DNA from: Comamonadaceae bacterium
GTDB taxonomy: Bacteria; Pseudomonadota; Gammaproteobacteria; Burkholderiales; Burkholderiaceae_C
Assembly (NCBI GenBank): GCA_004144865.1
Contig: SEAY01000002.1
Span: forward strand, 28,135 to 92,134
DNA length: 64,000 nt
Direction: 5' to 3'
This document shows positions 54,554 to 62,025 of the stretch, piece after piece; within the stretch, counting starts at the first letter, position 1, and every line of letters begins with the position of its first letter. The position numbers and the translations under genes are program-made. The notes under the pieces are model-generated. The model was not told the origin of the DNA. It saw only the letters and a list, made by a program, of their open reading frames with translations, and searched no databases.

Positions 54554-54964
54554 ATGCAACTCACGCCCGTCATCGCCATCCACATGAGCGCCGCCATCGG
54601 CGCCCTCGTGACCGGTCCCGTCGCGCTGTGGGCGCGCCGCGCCCGCGTCCAGCATCCGAAGCTGCACCGCGCCTTCGGCTACGCCTGGGTCACGCTGATG
54701 GTGGTCACCGCCGTCTCGGCGATCTTCATCCGCGATTTCAGCCTGCCCAACCTCGCGGGTTACACCCCCATCCACGTCCTGGTGCCGCTCACGCTGGCCG
54801 GGCTCTTCGGCGCGTTCTGGAAGCTGGCCCGGCACGACGTGGCCGGCCACCGGTTCGTGATGCAGCAGCTCTATTTTTGGGCCTGCATCGTGGCCGGCTC
54901 GTTCACCCTGCTGCCCCGGCGCTACCTCGGACAGATCGTCTGGGGCGGGCTGGGCCTGGCCTGA
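54554..54964 (+). CDS. DUF2306-like membrane protein
   Basis: 136 residues with four predicted helices. HMSAAIGALVTGPVALWARRARVQHPKLHRAFGYAWV holds the conserved His and Arg of the DUF2306 group. RHDVAGHRFVMQQLYFWACIVAGSFTLLPRR follows. Possibly binds heme or quinone through the histidines, which is inference. AAGGAGGCACC gives a strong ribosome site. It starts a six-gene plus-strand run ending in a two-component system. Confidence 0.75.
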   Translation: MQLTPVIAIHMSAAIGALVTGPVALWARRARVQHPKLHRAFGYAWVTLMVVTAVSAIFIRDFSLPNLAGYTPIHVLVPLTLAGLFGAFWKLARHDVAGHRFVMQQLYFWACIVAGSFTLLPRRYLGQIVWGGLGLA

Positions 54965-54989
54965 ATCCCAACCCGAAAGGAAATCCGCC

Positions 54990-55274
54990 ATGACCGCTCT
55001 CGACGCCCCTGCCATCGAACGCCTCGCCCGCCGCCGCGCCGGCATGAAGATGGGATGGTTCATCCACGCCGGCGTGTACGTCGCCGTCAACCTGCTGCTG
55101 GCCGTGCTCTCGGCGATGAGCGGGCGGCACTGGGCCGTCTTTCCCGCCGTCGGCTGGGGCCTGGGCCTCGTGATCCACGGGGTGGTGGTCTACGTCGTGG
55201 CCGGCGGCACCTTCTTCGAGAGCCTGGTCGACCACGAGCGGCAGCGCCTGCGCGCGAGCCAGGAGCCGTGGTGA
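54990..55274 (+). CDS. 2TM domain protein
   Basis: 94 residues. An N-terminal amphipathic segment (IERLARRRAGMKMG) precedes two helices (about 22-44 and 52-78), matching the 2TM domain often joined to LytS-type kinases. The C-terminus is basic (FESLVDHERQRLRASQ). The stop overlaps the start of the hydrolase gene. It resembles the second 2TM protein at 56319. Confidence 0.88.
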   Translation: MTALDAPAIERLARRRAGMKMGWFIHAGVYVAVNLLLAVLSAMSGRHWAVFPAVGWGLGLVIHGVVVYVVAGGTFFESLVDHERQRLRASQEPW

Positions 55275-56305
55275 TGCGCGCCCTCGCCGGAGGGCTGCTG
55301 CTGGCCGCTGTCCTGCCGCTCGCCGCCGCCGCGGGCGTGGGCGTCAGGCAATTGCCCGCGCACGGCGACGATGGGCCGGTGACGGTCTTCTATCCCACCG
55401 CCGCCGCCGAGGCGCCCGTGCAGCGCGGGCCCTTCCGCCTCCTCCTCGCGGAGAACGCCGTGCCGGCACGCGGCAACGGCCGGCTGGTGGTGATGTCGCA
55501 CGGCTCCGGTGGCAGCCCCTGGAGCCATTCGGACCTGGCGCGCGCGTTGGTGCGCGAAGGCTTCATCGTGGCCGCGCCGCGGCACCACCGCGACAACGCC
55601 CTGGATCCGTCGCGGCCGGGTCCGGAAAGCTGGAAGCGCCGCCCCTCCGAGGTCTCGCGCGCCATCGATGCCGTCGGCGCCGATCCCGCCCTCGCCTCGC
55701 TGGTGGCGCTGGAGCGCGTGGGCGTCTACGGCATGTCCGCGGGGGGCCACACGGCGCTCTCCTTCGCGGGCGGCCGCTGGTCTCCCGCATCCTTTCGCCG
55801 GCATTGCGAGGCGCACCTGGCGCAGGACTTTCCCGCCTGCGTCGGGCTGTTCACCGAGCTGAAGGGCAACCGCTACGACGGCATCCGCAAGACGGTCGCC
55901 CTCGCGGCCATCCGGACGCTGTTCCGCGACGACGCCTGGCAGGCCCATGCCGATCCGCGCGTGCAGGCTGTGGTGGCCGCCGTGCCGGTCGCCGCGGATT
56001 TCGAACCCGCCTCGCTCGCGGCGCCGCGCGTGCCGCTCGGCCTGGTGACGGCCGGGCGCGACGCCTGGCTCGCTCCGCACTTCCACGGCGAGGCGGTGCT
56101 CGCAGCCTGCCGCCCGCGCTGCGAACGGGTGGGTGACCTCCCGGGGGGCGGACACGGCGCGCTGCTCTCCCCCGCGCCGCCGGCCGAAGTGCTGCCGCCC
56201 ATCGCGGCGCGCCTGCTGCGTGATCCGCCCGGCTTCGACCGCGGCGTGCTGCCCGCGCTGGACGCACGCATCGCCGCCTTCTTCCGCAGGCACCTGCTCC
56301 CCTAG
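55274..56305 (+). CDS. Secreted alpha/beta hydrolase (dienelactone hydrolase-like)
   Basis: 343 residues with a signal peptide (MRALAGGLLLAAVLPLAAAAG). The nucleophile elbow is YGMSAGGHTALSFAG (about 154-168). VVMSHGSGGSPWSHSDLARALVREGFIVAAPRHH shows the oxyanion region. GGGHGALLSP supplies the catalytic His. The acid is probably in VTAGRDAWL. Substrate unknown. The start ATG overlaps the 2TM stop. It is a secreted enzyme inserted between two 2TM genes of a signalling operon. Confidence 0.87.
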   Translation: MRALAGGLLLAAVLPLAAAAGVGVRQLPAHGDDGPVTVFYPTAAAEAPVQRGPFRLLLAENAVPARGNGRLVVMSHGSGGSPWSHSDLARALVREGFIVAAPRHHRDNALDPSRPGPESWKRRPSEVSRAIDAVGADPALASLVALERVGVYGMSAGGHTALSFAGGRWSPASFRRHCEAHLAQDFPACVGLFTELKGNRYDGIRKTVALAAIRTLFRDDAWQAHADPRVQAVVAAVPVAADFEPASLAAPRVPLGLVTAGRDAWLAPHFHGEAVLAACRPRCERVGDLPGGGHGALLSPAPPAEVLPPIAARLLRDPPGFDRGVLPALDARIAAFFRRHLLP

Positions 56306-56318
56306 AATGCCCTTCGCC

Positions 56319-56612
56319 ATGCCCATCCCGCTGTCCGACGAGGAGATCGATCGCCTGGCCCGCAAGCGCGCGGGCGCCAAGCTGGGCTGGTACGTGCACG
56401 CCCTGGTGTACCTCGCGGTGAACGTCGGCCTGCTGCTGTCGTCGCGCTACGGCTTCGGCACCCGCCCGTGGTCCGTGTTCCCTGCCGTGGGCTGGGGCGT
56501 GGGCCTGGCGCTGCACGGCATCTCGGTGTTCCTCCTGGGCCGGGGCAGCGCCTTCCGCGAACGCCTCGTCGAGCGCGAACGCGAGCGGCTGCGCCGCGAG
56601 CAGGGGCGATGA
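56319..56612 (+). CDS. 2TM domain protein (second copy)
   Basis: 97 residues (ATG at 56307 would add MPFA). IDRLARKRAGAKLGWYVHALVYLAVNVGLLLSSR and WSVFPAVGWGVGLALHGISVFLLG parallel the first 2TM protein at 54990, indicating a duplication around the hydrolase gene. The stop overlaps the kinase start (ATGA), so it is likely a partner of that kinase. Confidence 0.85.
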   Translation: MPIPLSDEEIDRLARKRAGAKLGWYVHALVYLAVNVGLLLSSRYGFGTRPWSVFPAVGWGVGLALHGISVFLLGRGSAFRERLVERERERLRREQGR

Positions 56613-57646
56613 GGATCGACTGGATCGCCAAGCTGCAGCACCTGCTGCAGACGGTGGCCTTCTGCCTGGCGATCGCCACGATCCAGATCGCGTTCATGCC
56701 GTGGAAGCCCTATGCGCCGGCGGTGGTCTTCTCGGTCCTCATCGGCTCCACCACCTGGGCGGTGATCGACCTGGGCCGGCACCTCGTGCCCTCCGCGCAC
56801 GAGACCGGCTGGCCCACCGGGTGGGGCGGCCTGCTGCTGGTGACGGCAGGCATCGTCACCGGCTTCGTGGTGGGCACCGCCGCGGGCGAGGCGCTCTCCC
56901 AGGCCTTCGGGCTGCTGCCGCCGGGGGTGACCGTGAGCCGCGGGCCGGAGCTGCGCACCTCGCTGCTGATCACGCTGGTGGCCGGGGTCGTGGGCAGCTA
57001 CTGGTTCTACAGCCAGAACAAGAGCGCCTACCTCCAGCGCAAGATGGGCGAGGCCCAGCGCCACGCGAGCGAGGCGCGCCTGAAGCTGCTGGAAGTGCAG
57101 CTCGAGCCGCACATGCTGTTCAACACGCTGGCGAACCTGCGCGCGCTGATCGCCGTGGATCCGGCACGCGCGCAGCAGATGCTCGATCACATGATCGCGT
57201 ACCTGCGCGCGACGCTCGATGCTTCGCGCGCGACCACGCATCCGCTGCGCACCGAGTTCGACCGGCTGCGTGACTACCTGGAACTGATGGCGATCCGCAT
57301 GGGCCCGCGCCTGGCGTACACGCTGGACCTGCCGCCGGAGCTGGCCGACGCGCGCATCCCCACGCTGCTGCTGCAACCCGTGGTGGAGAACAGCATCCAG
57401 CACGGGCTGGAGCCCAAGGTGCAGGGCGGTCGTATCGCCGTGCGCGCCGCGCGCGACGCCGGCCGCCTGGTGCTGGAGGTCACGGACACCGGCATGGGCG
57501 AGGCCGCCGGCGCGAGCGGGGGCAAGGGCTTCGGCCTGGCCCAGATCCGCGAGCGCCTCGCCTCCATGCACGGCGCTGACGCGCAGGTGGCGTTCACGGC
57601 GGACGCGCAGGGCGCGCGCACCCGCATCAGCCTGCCCATGGCATGA
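56609..57646 (+). CDS. LytS-type sensor histidine kinase
   Basis: 345 residues. Four N-terminal helices (about 10-30, 36-52, 74-94, 117-135) are followed by a HisKA_7 domain, phosphoacceptor H168 in QLEPHMLFNTLANLRAL. The ATP-binding N-box is LLLQPVVENSIQHGLEP (about 255-270) and the G-box is SGGKGFGLAQIRERLAS. The input stimulus is unknown. It overlaps both neighbours by 4 bases. Confidence 0.93.
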   Translation: MRIDWIAKLQHLLQTVAFCLAIATIQIAFMPWKPYAPAVVFSVLIGSTTWAVIDLGRHLVPSAHETGWPTGWGGLLLVTAGIVTGFVVGTAAGEALSQAFGLLPPGVTVSRGPELRTSLLITLVAGVVGSYWFYSQNKSAYLQRKMGEAQRHASEARLKLLEVQLEPHMLFNTLANLRALIAVDPARAQQMLDHMIAYLRATLDASRATTHPLRTEFDRLRDYLELMAIRMGPRLAYTLDLPPELADARIPTLLLQPVVENSIQHGLEPKVQGGRIAVRAARDAGRLVLEVTDTGMGEAAGASGGKGFGLAQIRERLASMHGADAQVAFTADAQGARTRISLPMA

Positions 57647-58434
57647 AGCCCTCCGCCGTCATCGCCGAAGACGAGCCGCTGCTGGCGCAGGCCCTGCAGG
57701 CCGAACTCGCCCGCGCCTGGCCCGAGCTGCGCGTGGCGGACAGCGTGCCCGATGGCGCCGCTGCGGTGCAAAGCGCGCTCCAGCATCGGCCCGACGTGCT
57801 GTTCTTCGACATCCGCATGCCGGGGCAAGGCGGGCTGGAAGCCGCCGCGGAACTGGCCGATGCCTGGCCGCACGACGCGCCGTTCCCCGCACTGGTCTTC
57901 GTCACCGCGTACGACCAGTATGCGGTGCAGGCCTTCGAGGCGCAGGCGGTCGACTACGTGCTCAAGCCCGTGCAACCCGCGCGCTTGCAGAAGACGGTGG
58001 AGAAGCTGCGGCAGGTGCTGGCGCAGCGCGCCTCGCAACCCGCGGGCCTGGAAGCCACGCTGGGCCAGCTGCGCCACCTGCTGCAAGGGGCGCCCGCCGC
58101 GCCGCAGCCGCTGCTGAAGGTGATCCAGGCGAGCGTGGGCAACAGCATCCGCATGGTGAGCGTGGAAGACGTCGTCTGCTTCGAGGCGGCCGACAAGTAC
58201 GTGCGCGTGCTCTGCGCGGACAGCGAGGTCCTGATCCGCACGCCGCTGAAGGAGCTGCTGCCCCAGCTGGATCCGCAGCTGTTCTGGCAGGTGCACCGCG
58301 GCACCGTGGTGCGCGCGACCGCCATCGAGGCGGTGCATAGGGATGAAGCCGGCAAGCTGTATCTCGCCGTGAAGGGCCGCAAGGAGCGGCTGCCGGTGAG
58401 CCGGCTGTACGCGCACCTGTTCAAGGCGATGTAG
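57643..58434 (+). CDS. LytTR-family response regulator
   Basis: 263 residues. The receiver (1-120) has phosphoacceptor D56 in FFDIRMPGQGG, acidic D10-E11, and K near 108 (VLKPVQP). The LytTR DNA-binding domain covers about 155-262 (VEDVVCFEAADKYVRVLC, FWQVHRGTVVRATAIEAVHRDE). The cognate partner of the kinase just upstream. LytTR targets are usually imperfect direct repeats near promoters; none were identified here. Confidence 0.94.
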   Translation: MKPSAVIAEDEPLLAQALQAELARAWPELRVADSVPDGAAAVQSALQHRPDVLFFDIRMPGQGGLEAAAELADAWPHDAPFPALVFVTAYDQYAVQAFEAQAVDYVLKPVQPARLQKTVEKLRQVLAQRASQPAGLEATLGQLRHLLQGAPAAPQPLLKVIQASVGNSIRMVSVEDVVCFEAADKYVRVLCADSEVLIRTPLKELLPQLDPQLFWQVHRGTVVRATAIEAVHRDEAGKLYLAVKGRKERLPVSRLYAHLFKAM

Positions 58435-58439
58435 GCAAG

Positions 58440-58516
58440 GTAGGCTGGGTTGCGCCGAAGGCGCACCCCAGCGCTGCGCTCCGAAGCGCTGGGGTCGCTG
58501 CGCGAACCCAGCCTAC
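58440..58516. repeat. Dispersed palindromic repeat, family C
   Basis: GTAGGCTGGGTTGCGC at left and GCGCGAACCCAGCCTAC at right enclose a CCCCAGCGCT...AGCGCTGGGG stem. It lies between the convergent response regulator and FG-GAP genes. Confidence 0.85.
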
Positions 58517-58532
58517 GGGATCCTCCCGGTCC

Positions 58533-60383
58533 TCAGTACAGGTACGCTGCGCCTGCACGCGTCAACCTTGCCGCCGTGCTCTGTTCGCCCTGCACTCCGC
58601 GCGCGCTTCCGCTTTCGCCCGGAGCGCCCACCGCCATGGCGCTCCCATCGGCTGCCAGCGCCACGGCCTGCCCGAAATCGAACCAGCTGCCACCCAGGCC
58701 GATGGTGTTGGTCGGCTTGACGTAGACGACCAGCGACCAGCCGCTGGCCGAACGGCCCAGCAGGTGCACTGCGCCCGCTTCTCCGCCCTCCTGGATCTGC
58801 GTGTCGCCGAAGCCTCGGCCCCAACTGCTGTCCTTCGGCACCCCCACCGCGAGCATGTTGCCATCCGCGGAAAGCGACACGCTGGAGGCGAACAGGTCGC
58901 CAGCGGTGTAGTAGTTGCCCTTGACGAACGCCTGCTGGGACCAGGCCGTGCCGGTGCGGCCGAAAACATACGCGGCACCCGAGTCGCGGTTGTAGTAGCC
59001 GGTGATGCTGCCATTCACCCCGCGTGCATCGCTGCCGTCGCGCGGAGCGCCCACTGCCAGCGTGTTGCCGTCCGCGGACAAGGCGAGCGAGGCGCCGAAG
59101 CCGGATCCCGCACGGGTGTTGCCCGCCTTCACGTACGCCGATCCTTCCCACCACATCGGATGCGCGCGGTACACGTACACCGCGCCGGCACCGGGCGCGC
59201 TGGTGTCCTGCTGGTTGCCATCGATGCCCGTTGCGGCGCTCGGCTCTCCCGGCGCGCCAACGGCCAACGTGCTTCCGTCCGCCGACACCGCCACGCTGCT
59301 GCCGAAGCGCGCCGCAGCCGCCGGCACAGCGGGCAGGAGCCGTCCCAGCAGGGCCCAGCCCGTGCCGTTCCAGCGGTAGAACAAGGCCATGCCCACGGCC
59401 TCCAGGGGTGGAGGTATCTCGCCGGCCTCCTGTGATGAACCGGGAATTCCTCCCAACGCCTGGACTTCCGGCGCGCCGACGATGAGCGTGCGGCCATCGC
59501 TCGACAGGCCGACGCTGGAGCCGAAGGCGTCGCCGCCAGTGCTGCCGCTCAGTTCACTGGTGATGCGCCAGGCTCCATCTTCGCCGCGATCGAACACTTG
59601 CACCCGTCCCCTGCCGAGTGCCCAGCCCGGCGCTCCGACCACGATCCGCCGGCCGTCAGCCGACACGGCGGCAGCGGCGCCGAAGCGATCCCCGCGCCCT
59701 GCCGTATTGCCCTTGAGGAACGCTTCCTGGGCCCATCCGGTTTCCTTGCGACGAAAGACGTAGGCGGCACCGGCGTCGGGCTGCGTGTCGTCCTCCGGAT
59801 CGGAGGCCAAGGGCCGCTGGCTCGCCTCGCCGGGGGCGCCGATCACCAGCGTCGTGCCGTCCGACGAAATCGCCACCGCACTGCCGAACCGGTCGTTCGC
59901 GTCCGTGTTGCCGGCCTTGAAATAGCCGATGGCCTGCAGGACGTCCGGCTGCACCGCGTCGCTGTGCGCGCTGCAACCCGTCGCGTTGCACGCGCGCACC
60001 GTGTATTTCGCGCCGATGCGCTGGTGCAGGATCAGGTCATGGCGCAGTTCGCAGCGAGGATCGCCGAGTTCGCCGGCCACTTGGGCGGGCGGCTGCCAGC
60101 CGTCGCCATCAGGGTCCTCGAACAGCTCGTAGCGCGTCGCACCGGACACGGCATTCCACTCGAAGGCATAGCTGCGTGCCTTGTAGCTCACCGCCAGTCC
60201 GGCCGGCACGGCCGGCGTCGTGAGGAGCGGGGTTGGCGCAGGCGAAGCAACGGGAGCCGAGGGCGGTTCCTGTGGTGGCCCGCCGTGCGCGCCCGCGGGT
60301 TCGTCGCCTCCCCCACCGCACGCGGCCAGAAGCGACAACACTCCACCCAGGGCCGCCAAGCCCTTGATCCACCGCAGCGCCAT
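58533..60383 (-). CDS. FG-GAP repeat lipoprotein
   Basis: 616 residues from MALRWIKGL. A lipobox LSLLAAC-G is near residue 24, then a Gly/Pro-rich linker. A fibronectin-like segment (AFEWNAVSGATRYELFEDPDGDGWQ) is followed by about seven FG-GAP-like repeats of the form DRFGSAVAISSDGTTLVIGAPGE / FGSSVGLSSDGRTLIVGAPE. These form a beta-propeller related to integrin heads. It is probably exposed at the outer membrane; the ligand is unknown. GAGGGAGTGAG precedes the ATG. Convergent with the LytTR gene. Confidence 0.88.
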   Translation of the reverse strand: MALRWIKGLAALGGVLSLLAACGGGGDEPAGAHGGPPQEPPSAPVASPAPTPLLTTPAVPAGLAVSYKARSYAFEWNAVSGATRYELFEDPDGDGWQPPAQVAGELGDPRCELRHDLILHQRIGAKYTVRACNATGCSAHSDAVQPDVLQAIGYFKAGNTDANDRFGSAVAISSDGTTLVIGAPGEASQRPLASDPEDDTQPDAGAAYVFRRKETGWAQEAFLKGNTAGRGDRFGAAAAVSADGRRIVVGAPGWALGRGRVQVFDRGEDGAWRITSELSGSTGGDAFGSSVGLSSDGRTLIVGAPEVQALGGIPGSSQEAGEIPPPLEAVGMALFYRWNGTGWALLGRLLPAVPAAAARFGSSVAVSADGSTLAVGAPGEPSAATGIDGNQQDTSAPGAGAVYVYRAHPMWWEGSAYVKAGNTRAGSGFGASLALSADGNTLAVGAPRDGSDARGVNGSITGYYNRDSGAAYVFGRTGTAWSQQAFVKGNYYTAGDLFASSVSLSADGNMLAVGVPKDSSWGRGFGDTQIQEGGEAGAVHLLGRSASGWSLVVYVKPTNTIGLGGSWFDFGQAVALAADGSAMAVGAPGESGSARGVQGEQSTAARLTRAGAAYLY

Positions 60384-60780
60384 CGACTCACTCCCTCGGT
60401 CTGCCTGTGCAGGGCGTGAAACGTACTGAAGAACTTGCATGCATCCATGTAGTCCTTTTTCGTTTCGTTGCGTCGCGCTTGACCTATGCCGTGCAGCTCG
60501 CGAGGAGCCGCCGAGCCCAATCCCAGTGGCGTGGCGGGGGGCGGCGCGTGATATGGGGTGTGCACGCGCGTTGGACGAGGCGCTCGGCTGATGCAGCCGG
60601 CACTTGCGTCATCGTCCGGCATGTCTCGTGGGCAGCGTCCTACAGGGCGTGCCGCATGCGGCGCGTCTACTAGCAGGCATCGAATTGCACGGAAGGCGCG
60701 TCAACACCGACAGACCCACAAGCGCTTTTCGTCCCGGTCACCCCGACTCCTCTGAGTCCCCTCCTCCTCCGGGGTGAGCT

Positions 60781-60900
60781 GGTCCGGCCCTCCGTCCCGC
60801 GACTGGCATTGTTACCCCCAGGCTCATCCCTGGGGGTTCTGGTCCGGCCCTCCGTCCCGCGACTGGCATTGTTACCCCCAGGCTCATCCCTGGGGGTTCT
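60781..60900. repeat. Two exact 60-bp tandem copies, each with a terminator-like hairpin
   Basis: 60781-60840 and 60841-60900 are identical. Each ends with the stem ACCCCCAGG/CCTGGGGGT (60814-60822 with 60829-60837, and 60 bases later). A degenerate third copy may precede them. The stretch 60384-61052 otherwise holds no convincing gene. The unit is in a 3-base-compatible length but no conserved reading frame is evident. Confidence 0.9.
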
Positions 60901-60907
60901 TTTTTTT
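60874..60907 (+). terminator. Plus-strand intrinsic terminator in the 60-bp repeat
   Basis: The second copy's 9-bp stem is followed directly by TTCTTTTTTTT. The first copy (60814-60837) lacks a full U-tract. No recognised plus-strand gene ends here, so it may close an unannotated RNA. Confidence 0.6.
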
Positions 60908-61052
60908 CTGCCTCTTCCTGCCGACTCCCTAAGGGCGCGAGCACGAAAGACTACGGCTCGGTCGCCAGCGTCCGACGCCTGCCGTTGGGCACCTCCGGCA
61001 TGTAAACCGTTTCCGCGGTCGTACTCTGTACACACTCAGAGGACAAACAGAC

Positions 61053-61307
61053 ATGAAAGACGGAAAACCCAACAGCGACGGCGACCCGGACTACCGGCGC
61101 TTCGCATCCGCGGGACGCAAGGGAAGCGGGCCGAAACGGCAGCGCGGCTTCGTGGAACGGGCGACGGCGGCGGGGCACAGCGGCCATGGGGCCGACAGCG
61201 TGCGGCCCCACCTGCGCGACCAGCTCAAGCTGAAGGCGTTGCTGCCCCAGCCCTTCCCGACGCCGGAGCAGCAACAACCGCCCGCCAAGGACGAACACCA
61301 CCGCTAG
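61053..61307 (+). CDS. Hypothetical protein
   Basis: 84 residues, hydrophilic, MKDGKPNSDGDPDYRRFASAG..., with charged and Gln/Pro-rich segments and no membrane helix. AGAGGAC lies 9 bases before the ATG. A hairpin (CAAGCC-A-GGGGCC with GGCCCCGGCTTG, 61349-61382) follows the stop but has no U-tract. No family recognised. Confidence 0.5.
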   Translation: MKDGKPNSDGDPDYRRFASAGRKGSGPKRQRGFVERATAAGHSGHGADSVRPHLRDQLKLKALLPQPFPTPEQQQPPAKDEHHR

Positions 61308-61415
61308 GCGGCGACACGATTAAAACGCGGGACGGCGCGACCCCCCAACAAGCCAGGGGCCCAAAAAGAAGGCCCCGGCTTGTGGGCGCGGGGCCGAGAT
61401 TGCCAGGAGGTCCTC

Positions 61416-61442
61416 TTCCTGATTCCTGATTCCTGATTCCTG
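61416..61442. repeat. 7-bp tandem repeat TTCCTGA
   Basis: Three full TTCCTGA units and a partial fourth (TTCCTG) lie 18 bases beyond the stop of the secreted protein gene. Such short repeats can vary by slippage. Confidence 0.8.
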
Positions 61443-61460
61443 CCTACCGATGCGCGCGCA

Positions 61461-61790
61461 TCAATAACGATGCCCGTGGCCGCGATGGCCATGCCCGTGT
61501 CCGTGGCCGTGCCCGCGGTGACGGCGGTGGCGCGGCTCGTAGTACACGGGTGCCGGTGCGTAGTAGACGGGCCGCGGCGCGTAGTACACGGGCGCGGGCT
61601 CGTAGTAGACGGGAGCGGGCGCGACGTAAACGGGTGCGGGATAGGAATTGCCCACGCCCACGTGGACGCCCGGCGCCGCGTGGATGCCCACCGACCAGTG
61701 GATGTTGTCGCGAGCCTGGGCGGCCGTGCCGATGGCAGCGAGCGCCAGGGCGGCGGCCGCAGCCAGCATGCGAGAGAGTTTCAGTTTCAT
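61461..61790 (-). CDS. Small secreted repeat protein (Tyr/Pro repeats, Gly-His tail)
   Basis: 109 residues with a signal peptide (MKLKLSRMLAAAAALALAAIGTAAQA, cleavage at about 26). The mature part has four PAPVYYEP/PRPVYYAP-like repeats of 8-9 residues (about 50-84), then RHRRHRGHGHGHGHGHRGHGHRY. The His-Gly tail could bind metal; the Tyr repeats resemble cell-surface or cross-linkable proteins. No family name assigned. Divergent from glnS. Confidence 0.7.
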   Translation of the reverse strand: MKLKLSRMLAAAAALALAAIGTAAQARDNIHWSVGIHAAPGVHVGVGNSYPAPVYVAPAPVYYEPAPVYYAPRPVYYAPAPVYYEPRHRRHRGHGHGHGHGHRGHGHRY

Positions 61791-62025
61791 GTTCCGGGTC
61801 CTGCTTGTAGTGCGCGGGCGGTTGGTGCCCACGCATGGATTTAACGCGCAGGAAGCTGAACGGCCTATGAACCCCCGGTCATTTCGGTTGCGGGCTGTAA
61901 ACGCTTTACCGTTCATCCCGCTAAACCGCCACTTCGTCACTGGGCTGTGCACGGCGCGGGTCCGAGGGCGTGCGCGGGACCCCGCTTCGGTGCACTGCAA
62001 CAAGCCATGACAAAATCCCCGGGAT

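Noticed and set aside
60407..60673. Plus-strand 88-residue open frame in the gene-poor stretch
   Set aside because: Arg/Ala-rich translation without signal, motif or ribosome site; atypical for a real gene here.
60781..60900. CRISPR array
   Set aside because: Only two adjacent identical 60-bp units without spacers and no cas genes nearby.
60738..60944. Minus-strand frame with a 20-residue repeat across the 60-bp duplication
   Set aside because: The repeat is explained by the DNA duplication with terminator hairpins; no ribosome site and no recognisable protein motif.
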